A stretch of 64,000 bases of DNA, taken from the NCBI GenBank assembly GCA_964498525.1, contig CAZCGU010000007.1:62001-126000 (forward strand), read 5' to 3'. A program made the translations under genes and the position numbers. Shown here piece by piece: positions 9,601 to 17,735 of the stretch (position 1 is the stretch's first letter; each line of letters starts with the position of its first letter). The notes beneath the pieces are model-generated. The model was not told the DNA's origin. It made no database searches and saw only the letters and a program-made list of their open reading frames with translations. Source of the stretch: DTU098 sp964498525 (lineage in GTDB: Bacteria; Bacillota; Desulfotomaculia; Desulfotomaculales; Pelotomaculaceae).

Positions 9601-9820
9601 CTATATGGAGCTTTCTACCGCCAGCGTGCCCTATGACGCCGATAATCTGCAGGCTACCGTTGATCTGATCCGGGAGTCTGCTTTTGCCGGCAAGGATGTG
9701 GTGGTGGAGTTTGACTATAAGACATTGCTATTCACCTCCGGCGCCCAGTTTAAGGACTGGATCGAAATAAACAAGTATGACATCATGGAAATACAGAAAA
9801 GAGGATCGATTAAGCAATGA
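6695..9820 (+). CDS. DUF499 P-loop ATPase, HMA-like defence system
   Basis: A large cytoplasmic AAA-like ATPase of the DUF499 family. It has Walker A in MGGGKTHN (about residue 75), Walker B in NILILFDELPPYL (about 163), a long helical middle and a C-terminal extension with a beta-rich region near ATTDGSNPKESGG-type residues (about 860-900). The conserved N-terminus QTIFDLCKPRESVF lies upstream of the first standard start (GTG 6761, which has no ribosome binding site). GGGGGGA at 6682 is correctly placed for an ATA codon at 6695, so translation probably starts there or a base has been misread; GTG 6761 is the conservative alternative. It heads an operon with DUF3780 (4-base overlap), a DUF1156 methylase and a PLD-SNF2 helicase. 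Its role is presumably to power or gate the complex during anti-phage action. Confidence 0.85.
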   Translation: MQTIFDLCKPRESVFADTTRDDVLNLSDLVEKRIDADKFFSENFKTKGMDILFDTTFKRFQGKSDTGVIKLTQAMGGGKTHNMLALALLAENKGWRRKIIGREYDDIGDIKVVAFSGRESDAPFGIWGSIAEQLGKKEMFAELYSPLRAPGESAWIRLLQGENILILFDELPPYLENARSITVGNSDLCKVTVTALANLFAALGKQQLANVCLVFSDLKATYESGSELLQFSFKELESEANRSAINIEPVALNSDEIYDILKKRLFEEFAKSNSTAVNNIAIEYKNALTRANKMGLTNQAADKLFLGIRDSYPFHPSIKELYARFKENTNFQQTRGLIKLMRQIVRQFYESGKAQRKHLINVFDIDLNDRNMLSYIKQIKPSLEAAISHDIAASGKSVAEAIDDQEGDSYPYAQDVCKLLLMSSLCDTAHGLQGLTDSEAMGFLCDPNIELNNYKKAFEEIKTQSWYLKMDNRGRYYFQNTKNMVAEMNTLVDSYSNENAKKELKKFLDENFKPVMKKCYELLYVLPAIDEIQLDMNKIALVIFEPYPGAKLHPDLQAFYHNAPYKNRVMFLSGQRSLMEKLYQNSKRLTAIRQIIANMKAEHVPATDQQYKEAENQQDKAAQALLQTIREAFVTLYFPTKAGIISEDFKLEFKENSFKGEDQIIKALAEAEKFQDYQANDAFMEIMRNKCEQRLFTQKEMTWNQIKERAATETIWQWYHPSQFEDLRQDCLKKDKWREVGGYIEKGPFAKDPTSVVVEQISYNEQTGEFTLKVRGVHGDRIYYDIGAEPTTASAEVTQTPFITKEPLISFICVDSNTSAPHPTGSVKEFMCQAPLRYEQRQSVQGSIMELKAHEDFEIRYTTDGSNPKESGGVYTGEIVLPSSCRYVRTAMLYKGKVVEEKDIAIDEKPKPGKFKIEDSKPLQYTLRNQKKCGDTEATYSELEKLKKLNGAFIRHFTVIISEKDYPDNYMELSTASVPYDADNLQATVDLIRESAFAGKDVVVEFDYKTLLFTSGAQFKDWIEINKYDIMEIQKRGSIKQ

Positions 9821-10362
9821 GCGCGAAACACAAGACCTATGGATTTGGCGTGGAGCCTGCTCTGAGTACCAACCATTTTTATGTGCTGGCGCCGTCTGCG
9901 GGAAATGAGCCGGTGCAGGTTTACGAGCGCTACGGTTGGACGGACGGGGAGGAACAAGTTCTGGAGCGATCGGATATTTTGCGGCTGGAGATATCAAAAC
10001 ACAAATGGAACCTGGTCAGCGCTGATCTGACATCAGAATTTAATAGCAGGCTGAAAAAAGAAAAACGGAAAACAGGCAGGTTTGTCAAAGGCGGCACACC
10101 GGTGGAAAAACTGTTCGGCAAAGAAATGATGGTCCTTTTGTGGGCTATCGAAGATTGTGACCCGTCTGTTATTCCCACGGCCATCCGCAACTGGAAAGGC
10201 CTGATGCCCGAAGAACGCTGGTGGCTTTACACCATGACCAATGCCTCCACCGGCCACATGAAGGACAAAAAAGGCTGGCGCGTGGCCCTGCGTTATGCCC
10301 TGTGCGAAAACCCGATCGAAGAGAAACCACAGCTGTCCTTCCTGGATATTATGGACGAATGA
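9817..10362 (+). CDS. DUF3780 protein, HMA-like defence system
   Basis: A 181-residue protein matching DUF3780, with the characteristic segments KLFGKEMMVLLWAIEDCD (about 105-120), IPTAIRNWKGL and PEERWWLYTMTNA followed by TGHMKDKKGWR. No catalytic motif is recognisable. The family occurs beside DUF499 ATPases and DUF1156 methylases, and the 4-base overlap with the ATPase gene (ATGA) implies coupled translation and probably a physical complex. The C-terminus ends acidic (FLDIMDE). The biochemical role is unknown. A 57-base gap with no gene separates it from the methylase. Confidence 0.85.
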   Translation: MSAKHKTYGFGVEPALSTNHFYVLAPSAGNEPVQVYERYGWTDGEEQVLERSDILRLEISKHKWNLVSADLTSEFNSRLKKEKRKTGRFVKGGTPVEKLFGKEMMVLLWAIEDCDPSVIPTAIRNWKGLMPEERWWLYTMTNASTGHMKDKKGWRVALRYALCENPIEEKPQLSFLDIMDE

Positions 10363-10419
10363 CTAAAAGAGTACTTTGATCTGCTTGATGAAAATATAAA
10401 CCGGCGGTGAAACAAGAAG

Positions 10420-13290
10420 ATGCAGTCGTTTATTGAAAAACAGTTTCCTGTTTCCAAGTTGAGCAAGGAAAGCTATAAAGAGCGTAAATCATCCCAGGGG
10501 CAGACTATCACCGGTTTGGGTAAATGGTGGGGGCGTAAGCCGCTGGTTTTGGCGCGGGCGGCTATTTTGGGCTGCCTGATGCCGGCCAGCGACAACCCCA
10601 GGAAAGATATGGAGATTTTCCTGAAAATTATGAGTATGGATAATAACGGCCTGCTGCTCCGCAAGAAAAAATCTTTTACTCCACAGGAGCTGTATGACAT
10701 TGCTGCAAACAATAGAAAACTTTCTCCTTATATAGCGCAGTGGTTTGATCTTGCTGGCAGCAAAACCAAACTGAAACCGGATATAGATAAAAAAGAGGTA
10801 GAGCGGCGGGTTTTCAATACCCTGGGGTATGACCAGAAACTGACCAAATGTATCCGACCCGAGCAACTGGAAAACCTTGACCCGCAGACCTGGAAGGAAA
10901 TCAATTATCATTTGGGAACAAACGCCGGCGGCCTGCAAGAGCTTACCCAGCAGCTTTCGCTGAAAAGGTTTAGCCATAATGTCCGGGTGGGCGACTGCTT
11001 TTGCGGCGGGGGATCTATACCTTTTGAAGCGGCGCGCATGGGCTGTGATACCTATGCCTCTGACTTGAATCCCATCGCCGGACTGCTGACCTGGGCGAGC
11101 ATTAATATCTGCGGCGCCAGCGCTGAAGAACTGGAAGAAATCAAGAATTTTCAGCAGGAAGTGTTTGATCAGATCGATAAAGAAATTACGGCATTGGGTA
11201 TTGAACATAATGAGCGGGGCGATCGTGCCTTAACCTACCTTTACTGTGTTGAGGCAGTTTGCCCGGAATGCGGGATGAAAACTCCCTTGATCCCATCTTT
11301 GGTTGTGGGAATAAGAGCAGGTAAGGTTGTGGCCAAACTTCATTCAAATGGTCAGGGTTATGATATTGAGATCAAAATGAATGCCACCACTGCTGAAATG
11401 AAGGAAGCGGGGAAAAGTGGTACGGTGACAACAAGGGGTATGGTTTGCCCTAATTGTGGAAAAACCACGCCAATTACCGCGCTTAGAAAAGACCGCCGGG
11501 ATGAAAACGGCAATACGGTGTATGGTCTGCGCCAATGGGATAAAACCGACTTCGATTTCAGAGAAGACGATATATATAACGAACGGCTTTATGCCATTCG
11601 CTACCAGCGTCCCGACGGCAGTCGTTATTATCGCGCGCCAAATGAACGAGACATGCAGAATGAAGCAAAGGTAAAGAAGATTGTAGCGGACAACATTGTT
11701 AGCTGGCAGGAGCAGGGCCTGGTGCCGTCTATGGAAATTGAAAGCGGCTATAATACTGACCAAGTTATAAGAGAACGCGGCTGGATGCATTGGAACCATT
11801 TGTTTAGTGCAAGAGGCTTATATAATCTAAGCCGTATTGTAAAACATGTCATTGACGCTCCGACCCACTTACTAAAAGTTGTCGGTATTCTGGGAATAAA
11901 TAAATGTGCGGATTTTGGATCTAAACTGTGCAGATGGGATCCAAGTCGTGATATTAGTGCCCAAACATATTACAATCAGGCGCTTAACACCTTAATGAAT
12001 TGGGGTGAAAAAAGCCTTAAAATGCTTAGTTCCCTGTGGCTATGGGACATAAATTCTTACCCGACCTTTAAGTCCTCTGTAGTATCACTTCTGGACGCCC
12101 GCGATGTTTCAACGGAATGTCATCTTTGGATAACCGATCCGCCTTACGCTGATGCGGTTAACTACCATGAGCTTTCTGAATTCTTCCTTGCCTGGGACAA
12201 GCGGTTGCTTCATGACGCTTTCCCCAAATGGTATACCGATAGTAAACGCATTCTCGCTGTAAAGGGCGACGAGCGTTTTTCCCAAAACATGATCGAAATA
12301 TATTCTAACCTGACCAGACATATGGACGATAACGGCTTGCAGGTGGTCATGTTCACCCACTCTGATTCATCGGTATGGGCGCAGCTTGCTTTGATTATGT
12401 GGAAATCGGGTCTAAAGGTAAGTGCGGCGTGGAATATCGCCACGGAGACGGACGCTTCCGGCTTAAAGGACGGCAACTATGTCAAAGGCACAGTCTTGCT
12501 GGTTCTACGCAAGCAGACCGGCAACGACACCGCCTACCTGGATGAAATCAACGTGGACATCAAAAACGAAGTTAAAACCCAGATTGAATCCATGCAGGCT
12601 TTAGACGACAAAGAGGAACCTAATTTCTCCGACCCCGACTATGTGCTGGCGGCCTACGCCGCTTCGTTAAAGGTCTTGACTTCCTACAAAAACATCGGCG
12701 AGCTGGATCTTGATTACGAACTGAACCTGTCCATCAACGACCCGGCAAATTCCAAAGTGGTCAGCCTGATTGAACGCGCCAAAAAGATCGCCTTCGATTT
12801 TATCATACCGGCCGACTTTGAAAGCTACCTCTGGAAGGATCTGAATAGCGCGGAGCGCTTTTATATTAAAGGTCTGGAGAGTGAAAAACGCGGCAACTAT
12901 CAGGTTTCCACCTATCAGGAGTTTGCCCGGGGTTTTGCCATCGGTTCCTACAGCCAGCTCATGGCCAGTGAAAGGGCAAATACAGCGCGGCTGAAAACAC
13001 CGTTGGAGCTGGCTATGCGTACCCTGAACGAGGCGCCGGACTTCGAGCGTTCCACTCTGCGCTTGATTTTAGCAGCGATTTACATTTCAATCAAAGAGGA
13101 CGGAAAGCCGGAAAAAGGGTTGTTTCACATTAAAAACAATTTGCCTGATTACTGGGGTTCCCGGGATATGCTCAAGCAACTGCTGGCATTTTTAAAAGAT
13201 ACCAGGGACATCGGCAATATGCCCCACTGGGCGGAATCCGCTGAAGTGGCGGAGCACCTGTATGTATTGGTGGATAACGACCACGTCTAA
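10420..13290 (+). CDS. DUF1156 adenine-specific DNA methylase, HMA-like defence system
   Basis: A 956-residue N6-adenine methyltransferase of the DUF1156 family. The N-terminal family signature GQTITGLGKWWGRKPLVLAR is at about 28-47. The SAM-binding motif DCFCGGGSIPFEA lies near residue 192 and the catalytic motif TDPPYADAV near 572, with NYHELSEFF after it. Two zinc-finger half-sites, CPECG (about 285) and CPNCG (about 345), lie between the two methylase motifs, so the target domain is inserted there. It presumably marks host DNA so that the operon's helicase/nuclease spares it; target specificity cannot be read from the sequence. ATG 10420 has only a weak ribosome binding site (GGCGGTGA). 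Confidence 0.93.
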   Translation: MQSFIEKQFPVSKLSKESYKERKSSQGQTITGLGKWWGRKPLVLARAAILGCLMPASDNPRKDMEIFLKIMSMDNNGLLLRKKKSFTPQELYDIAANNRKLSPYIAQWFDLAGSKTKLKPDIDKKEVERRVFNTLGYDQKLTKCIRPEQLENLDPQTWKEINYHLGTNAGGLQELTQQLSLKRFSHNVRVGDCFCGGGSIPFEAARMGCDTYASDLNPIAGLLTWASINICGASAEELEEIKNFQQEVFDQIDKEITALGIEHNERGDRALTYLYCVEAVCPECGMKTPLIPSLVVGIRAGKVVAKLHSNGQGYDIEIKMNATTAEMKEAGKSGTVTTRGMVCPNCGKTTPITALRKDRRDENGNTVYGLRQWDKTDFDFREDDIYNERLYAIRYQRPDGSRYYRAPNERDMQNEAKVKKIVADNIVSWQEQGLVPSMEIESGYNTDQVIRERGWMHWNHLFSARGLYNLSRIVKHVIDAPTHLLKVVGILGINKCADFGSKLCRWDPSRDISAQTYYNQALNTLMNWGEKSLKMLSSLWLWDINSYPTFKSSVVSLLDARDVSTECHLWITDPPYADAVNYHELSEFFLAWDKRLLHDAFPKWYTDSKRILAVKGDERFSQNMIEIYSNLTRHMDDNGLQVVMFTHSDSSVWAQLALIMWKSGLKVSAAWNIATETDASGLKDGNYVKGTVLLVLRKQTGNDTAYLDEINVDIKNEVKTQIESMQALDDKEEPNFSDPDYVLAAYAASLKVLTSYKNIGELDLDYELNLSINDPANSKVVSLIERAKKIAFDFIIPADFESYLWKDLNSAERFYIKGLESEKRGNYQVSTYQEFARGFAIGSYSQLMASERANTARLKTPLELAMRTLNEAPDFERSTLRLILAAIYISIKEDGKPEKGLFHIKNNLPDYWGSRDMLKQLLAFLKDTRDIGNMPHWAESAEVAEHLYVLVDNDHV

Positions 13291-13327
13291 AATAACGATT
13301 AAGAAAACGTTGAAATGAGGTGAGCGG

Positions 13328-16084
13328 ATGATCAGCCGTTACTCCTCCAGGCAAAGCAAGTTGGACACGCAGTTTTTACAGGCAAAGTTAAAGGACGCCG
13401 CCGGCTATGACCGTATTGCCGGTTATTTTTGCTCATCCATCCTGGAGATAGCCGGTGAGGCCATTGAGGGAGTCGCCGGCAAAGTGCGGATCATCTGCAA
13501 TTCTTCCCTGGCCCCCGGGGACGTCAAGGTGGCCCAACTGGCCAACCTGCGGCTCAAGCAGGAATGGTGCGAGTATCTGCCGGAGGAAAAATACAGCAGC
13601 CCGGCGGCAGCCGCAAGACTCAAAAAGCTCTATACCCTGCTGACCGAAGGCAAGCTGGAAATCAGAGTGATCCCCGACGAGGTTTACGGGCTGATGCACG
13701 GCAAGGCCGGTGTGATCACCTACAAAGATGGCAGCGCCACCTCATTTATAGGCAGCATCAATGAAACAAAAAGCGCCTATACCGTCAACTATGAAATGAT
13801 CTGGGAGGACGATAGCCCCGAGGCCGTAGCCTGGGTGCGGCAGGAGTTTGATTATTTCTGGCGCAGCCGCTATGCTGTCCCCCTTTCCGACTTTATTATC
13901 TCGGACATTAACCGCATTGCCGGGCGGGTGGTGATCCCGCTGCAGGACTGGCGGGAGGACTACGGGGATATTGTGCCCAGCGTGGCGGTGGAGGAACCTA
14001 TATACAGAAAAGAGTTCGGGTTGTGGGAGCATCAGAAATATTTCGTGGAGCGGGCCTTCCGGGAGCACAAGCAAAAAGGCGGCGCCAGGCTCTTGCTGGC
14101 TGACATGGTCGGTTTGGGTAAAACCGTACAGCTGGCCATGTCGGCCAAACTGATGGCCTTGTACGGAGATAAGCCGATCCTGATTATTGTGCCCAAGACC
14201 TTGCTGTTTCAGTGGCAGGATGAACTGCTCACCTTGCTGGATATACCCAGCGCCGTTTGGTCGGGCAAATGCTGGGTCGATGAGAACGGCTATGAGTATC
14301 CGTCAGACAGCGCGCGCAGTATTCTAAAATGCCCCCGCCGGATTGGCATTATTTCGCAAGGGCTGATCACCCGTAAATCCGAAACAGCCGAATACCTGAA
14401 ACAGCTCAAGTATGAGTGCGTCATCCTGGATGAGGCGCACCGGGTCAGAAGAAAGAATCTGAATCAAAACGCCGACGAGCACAAAGCGCAGCCCAATAAT
14501 TTGCTGGCTTTTTTAAATGAGATTTCCTTTCAGACCACCAGCCTGTTGCTGGCTACGGCAACCCCGGTGCAGATGAACCCGGTGGAGGCCTTCGATTTAT
14601 TGCAGGCGCTGGCCTTGCCCGCCGACAAAGTGTTGGGTGACAGGTACAGCATTTGGAGAACTTATCCACAAACAAGCCTGGACTATATTGCGGAAAACCA
14701 GCAGCCTCCCGACGCCGAAGCGGAAATGTGGAACATTGTACGCAACCCCTTTCCGCAAAGGACGGAGAACAACCGGCGGATCGGGATTATCCGCGATCAA
14801 CTGGACCTTGCGGATGACGCCTTTGTTTTGGACCAGAGTTTATACGGCAGCCTGCGCCGGCCGCAAAAGCAGAAAATAAAAGAGCTTTATTATGACGACA
14901 GGTTCGTTATCAACCATAACCCTTACATCCGGTGTATTGTGCGCCGGACCCGCGACTTTTTGGAGAATACCATTAACAAGGAAACCGGCGAGCCTTTTCT
15001 GAAAAAAATTGACGTGGCGCTCCTGGGGGAGAAACCCGGGGAAGCGTTGGAATTAAAGGGTTACCTCCTGGAGGCCTATCAAATTGCCGAGGAATTTTGT
15101 TCCCTGCTCTCCGCTCGAGTCAAGGGCGGCGGCTTCATGTCTACCTTGATGCTCAGACGCATCGGCAGTACTATGCTGGCCGGTGAGGGCACCGCTAAAA
15201 AGATGCTGGCCTGGACGCGGGAGGGCAAGGAACGCTTGAAAGATTTATATGACGATGTCTTCGGTGAGGACGAGGAAGAAAAAGAAGACCAGCACAGCGA
15301 GATCAAGGATCTAACTGCTGAAGAGCTGGACTGCCTGGAAAGGCTGGTTAAGGTGCTGCGGGATAACAGGGATACCGACCCCAAATACAACAAGGTTCTG
15401 GAAATCCTGCAAAAAGGCGTGGAGGATGAAGGTCCCTGGCAGGACCAGGGTTGCATTATCTTCTCCCAGTATTTCGACAGCGCTAACTATGTGGCCAGGC
15501 TGCTTTCCCGGGACATTAAAGACACAAAAATCGGGCTTTATGCCGGCGGCGATAAGTCGGGCGTTTATAGGGATGGCTTTTTCACTAAGGAAACCAAAGA
15601 CAATATCAAGTCCATGGTCAGAAGCCGGGAGATTAAAGTTCTGGTTGGTACCGACGCGGCCTCGGAGGGTTTAAACTTGCAAACCCTGTCCACGCTGATT
15701 AACCTCGACTTGCCGTGGAACCCCACCCGGTTGGAACAGCGGAAAGGCCGTATTCAACGTATCGGCCAGCTGGCCGACAGGATCCTGATTTACAATATGC
15801 GCTACAAAGATTCAGTGGAAGACCGGGTGCACTTCCTGCTATCCCACCGTCTTAAGAGTATTTATGGCATCTTCGGGCAGATTCCGGAGGTTCTGGAAGA
15901 CGTGTGGATTGCACTGGCCCAAAAGGACGAGCAAAGGGCTTTGGAAGCCATAAACAAGATGCCCGAAAAAAACCCGTTCAAGCTGAAATATGAGACGGAC
16001 ATCCCTAAAAGCGCTGATTGGGAAAAATGCGAATTTGTTATTGATAAGCAGGAGAAACGCAGGGAATTGCTCAGGGGGTGGTAA
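13328..16084 (+). CDS. PLD nuclease-SNF2 helicase fusion, HMA-like defence system
   Basis: A 918-residue effector-type protein. The N-terminal phospholipase D-like nuclease domain (about 1-190) carries MHGKAGVITYKDGS near 123 and GSINETKSAYTVNYE near 142. One HxK site suggests a dimeric nuclease. The SNF2/SF2 helicase core follows: motif I DMVGLGKT (about 259), DEAH box LDEAHRVRR (about 371), motif III ATATPVQMNP, and C-terminal motifs GTDAASEGLNLQ, NLDLPWNPTR and QRKGRIQRIGQ. GTGAGCGG precedes ATG 13328. It is the likely restriction arm of the operon, translocating on DNA and cutting it. The family also appears in DISARM-like loci, but no DUF1998 gene is present here. Confidence 0.93.
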   Translation: MISRYSSRQSKLDTQFLQAKLKDAAGYDRIAGYFCSSILEIAGEAIEGVAGKVRIICNSSLAPGDVKVAQLANLRLKQEWCEYLPEEKYSSPAAAARLKKLYTLLTEGKLEIRVIPDEVYGLMHGKAGVITYKDGSATSFIGSINETKSAYTVNYEMIWEDDSPEAVAWVRQEFDYFWRSRYAVPLSDFIISDINRIAGRVVIPLQDWREDYGDIVPSVAVEEPIYRKEFGLWEHQKYFVERAFREHKQKGGARLLLADMVGLGKTVQLAMSAKLMALYGDKPILIIVPKTLLFQWQDELLTLLDIPSAVWSGKCWVDENGYEYPSDSARSILKCPRRIGIISQGLITRKSETAEYLKQLKYECVILDEAHRVRRKNLNQNADEHKAQPNNLLAFLNEISFQTTSLLLATATPVQMNPVEAFDLLQALALPADKVLGDRYSIWRTYPQTSLDYIAENQQPPDAEAEMWNIVRNPFPQRTENNRRIGIIRDQLDLADDAFVLDQSLYGSLRRPQKQKIKELYYDDRFVINHNPYIRCIVRRTRDFLENTINKETGEPFLKKIDVALLGEKPGEALELKGYLLEAYQIAEEFCSLLSARVKGGGFMSTLMLRRIGSTMLAGEGTAKKMLAWTREGKERLKDLYDDVFGEDEEEKEDQHSEIKDLTAEELDCLERLVKVLRDNRDTDPKYNKVLEILQKGVEDEGPWQDQGCIIFSQYFDSANYVARLLSRDIKDTKIGLYAGGDKSGVYRDGFFTKETKDNIKSMVRSREIKVLVGTDAASEGLNLQTLSTLINLDLPWNPTRLEQRKGRIQRIGQLADRILIYNMRYKDSVEDRVHFLLSHRLKSIYGIFGQIPEVLEDVWIALAQKDEQRALEAINKMPEKNPFKLKYETDIPKSADWEKCEFVIDKQEKRRELLRGW

Positions 16085-16136
16085 GGGTAGGTAGAGTGTT
16101 TTTTGCTTGCGAAAATAGTTTGTTTGTCAACCTAAA

Positions 16137-16196
16137 CCAAAACTTATTTCCTGTTACCATACATAGAAACAGCAGATAGGGTTTGCTGCAAATAGA
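16137..16196 (+). repeat. 60-bp direct repeat, right copy (flanks the HMA-like operon)
   Basis: Right-hand copy of the repeat at 6207-6266, starting 53 bases after the helicase stop codon, in the same orientation and without gaps. Confidence 0.8.
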
Positions 16197-16220
16197 GGCG
16201 GGTGCAAGGCGCAACAGGAC

Positions 16221-16272
16221 TGGGGACAGTAACGGGGGCAGGGACAGGGACAAGGGACCTGTCCCCCTGTAC
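16221..16272 (+). repeat. Dispersed GGGACA/TGTCCC palindromic repeat, copy 2
   Basis: Contains GGGGACAG, GGGACAGGGACAAGGGACC and TGTCCCCCTG in succession, an expanded version of the dispersed repeat. Confidence 0.75.
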
Positions 16273-16283
16273 CAGAAAGAAAC

Positions 16284-16302
16284 AAAGCCCCCGGGCTTTT
16301 AT
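16284..16302 (+). terminator. Terminator hairpin downstream of the HMA-like operon
   Basis: AAAGCCCCCGGGCTTTTATT is a self-complementary GC hairpin with a T tract, nearly identical to the hairpin at 6112. It probably ends transcription of the helicase operon. Confidence 0.6.
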
Positions 16303-16372
16303 TGCTGGCGTTCTGGCCAATATAAGGCAAATGGCGTTAAATCATGCTAAATTATTTGGAGGTTTGGTTAAA

Positions 16373-17113
16373 ATGGATTACCATAAGATCTGCGGGGAAA
16401 TCAAAAATTGTGATAAGGGTTGTTTTAGAGACAGGTACCAGGATTATCTCCATAACGGACAACAGTATAGCAAGAATTATTTTTGTTCCATCAGCCCTAT
16501 GGCCTCTGTTCCGTTATCGCCTAAAGTGCTATTAATCAGTCAAAATCCACCCCTGCAAGCATGGATCAATGCTGGATTGAACGGTGAATTGCCAGATGGG
16601 GGCTTAATCAGCGGGAGCAATGAATTTTTTGTAAATAATTTACTGCCAGCCTTTGGTTTAGATTCATCCGGTATCGAGTTGTTTCGGGAAACAGTAGCCT
16701 GGGTTCACCTGGTTAATTGCCATCCCTGGTTAAGCGTGACAACAGATGGAGGCGGCAGGGAATCGCGGCAGGATAAAACGCCAACAACCAATGAAATAAA
16801 CAACTGCATCCGGAGTTGGTTGGAACCGCTGCTTCAAATTGAATCGATGAAATTAGTTGTGCCCATGGGTAAACCGGCATTGTCACTGTTTTTTAAACTG
16901 GGTGATAATAATTATACCGAAATAATGAAAACCGTCCCCTTTTTTAATGACACCCTCTTGCCAAAAAAGATATTGTTCCCCATATTTCACCAGTCCGGAC
17001 GAAGCAAGATTTTCAATGACCCCAAATGCCTGGAAGCCAATGAGAAAGCAATTGCCCTGCTGGATGAGGCTTATGAAGAACTTACAAAGGAACAAAGGAA
17101 CAAAGAAAAATAG
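16373..17113 (+). CDS. Uracil-DNA glycosylase-like superfamily protein
   Basis: A 246-residue protein. The ATG at 16373 has GGAGG ten bases upstream; longer frames would be encoded by repeat DNA and are rejected. The fold pattern fits the uracil-DNA glycosylase superfamily: a beta strand ending in VLLISQNPP (motif A region, about 50), the middle strand with AWVHLVNCHPWLS (about 115), LVVPMGKPAL (about 165) and a C-terminal FPIFHQSGRSKIF (about 210), where H-x-S-G resembles motif B. The classical catalytic Asp/Asn is not obvious, so it may be a nucleic-acid-binding relative rather than an active glycosylase. It lies just outside the HMA-like operon's right repeat and terminator. Confidence 0.45.
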   Translation: MDYHKICGEIKNCDKGCFRDRYQDYLHNGQQYSKNYFCSISPMASVPLSPKVLLISQNPPLQAWINAGLNGELPDGGLISGSNEFFVNNLLPAFGLDSSGIELFRETVAWVHLVNCHPWLSVTTDGGGRESRQDKTPTTNEINNCIRSWLEPLLQIESMKLVVPMGKPALSLFFKLGDNNYTEIMKTVPFFNDTLLPKKILFPIFHQSGRSKIFNDPKCLEANEKAIALLDEAYEELTKEQRNKEK

Positions 17114-17164
17114 ATTAAATTTGAATTGATTGCATCTGGCATAATCCACAGGCGGGCGTCTTTT

Positions 17165-17605
17165 TCAATGAAGCCTGGAATCCGGTTGCTTTTGAGACAG
17201 TTTGGTGAGTAATTCCAGAAACAGAGATTTTGTCAGGGGCTGTCTGTTTTCCATGCACAACCAGCCTTTCCCGCTGGAATATAGCAGGGAATATCCCTGT
17301 CCGTTGTTGGTCATGTCCACGCGTCCTATTGCGCCAATGGCAAACCTGCCCGCCGGCTTAAGCTCAATGAGCATGTTTTTCATTTTCAGGTACAACATGG
17401 GCGCGCTGTATTTGCCTATATGCTCCTCTTCCAGCTCAACCACCGTTTCTATAATCTCACAGACCGGCGTGCAGCATGGGCACGTGGCGCCTTGCTGCGG
17501 CCTGGTCCATTCTTTTAGCTGTTTCACCAGAACGTTCAGGGCCGCCAGCCAATCCTCCTTGATTTTTTCGTTTGTCAACATCCCTTCTTCGAAAGGGGCG
17601 GTCAT
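17165..17605 (-). CDS. Hypothetical protein with CPCC motif
   Basis: A 146-residue cytoplasmic protein of unknown family. The ATG at 17605 has AGGGAG nine bases upstream; the in-frame TTG at 17614 sits against that site and is unlikely. Residues 1-45 look helical with a basic patch. CPCCTPVC (about 45) could bind a metal, and the C-terminal half is beta-rich (YSLLYSSGKGWLCMENRQP). The 3' end faces the end of the UDG-like gene, so the two are convergent. No function is assigned. Confidence 0.55.
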   Translation of the reverse strand: MTAPFEEGMLTNEKIKEDWLAALNVLVKQLKEWTRPQQGATCPCCTPVCEIIETVVELEEEHIGKYSAPMLYLKMKNMLIELKPAGRFAIGAIGRVDMTNNGQGYSLLYSSGKGWLCMENRQPLTKSLFLELLTKLSQKQPDSRLH

Positions 17606-17735
17606 ATTAATCAACTCCCTATCTTATTTCGAATAAATACAGGCTTCTTCCAGACGCCTTTCAGATGTACTAACTATTAACTATATTTCTGCAAAGGGAG
17701 ATTAACCGCAACTTTCCGTGCAGGATAATATTTTA

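Noticed and set aside
6695..16084. BREX or DISARM assignment for the methylase/helicase operon
   Set aside because: There is no PglZ-type phosphatase, no BrxL/Lon-like protein and no DUF1998 gene; the DUF499-DUF3780-DUF1156-PLD/SNF2 set fits HMA-like systems better.
16202..16372. N-terminal extension of the UDG-like protein
   Set aside because: It would be encoded by the GGGACA repeat and the hairpin; the ATG at 16373 has a proper ribosome binding site.
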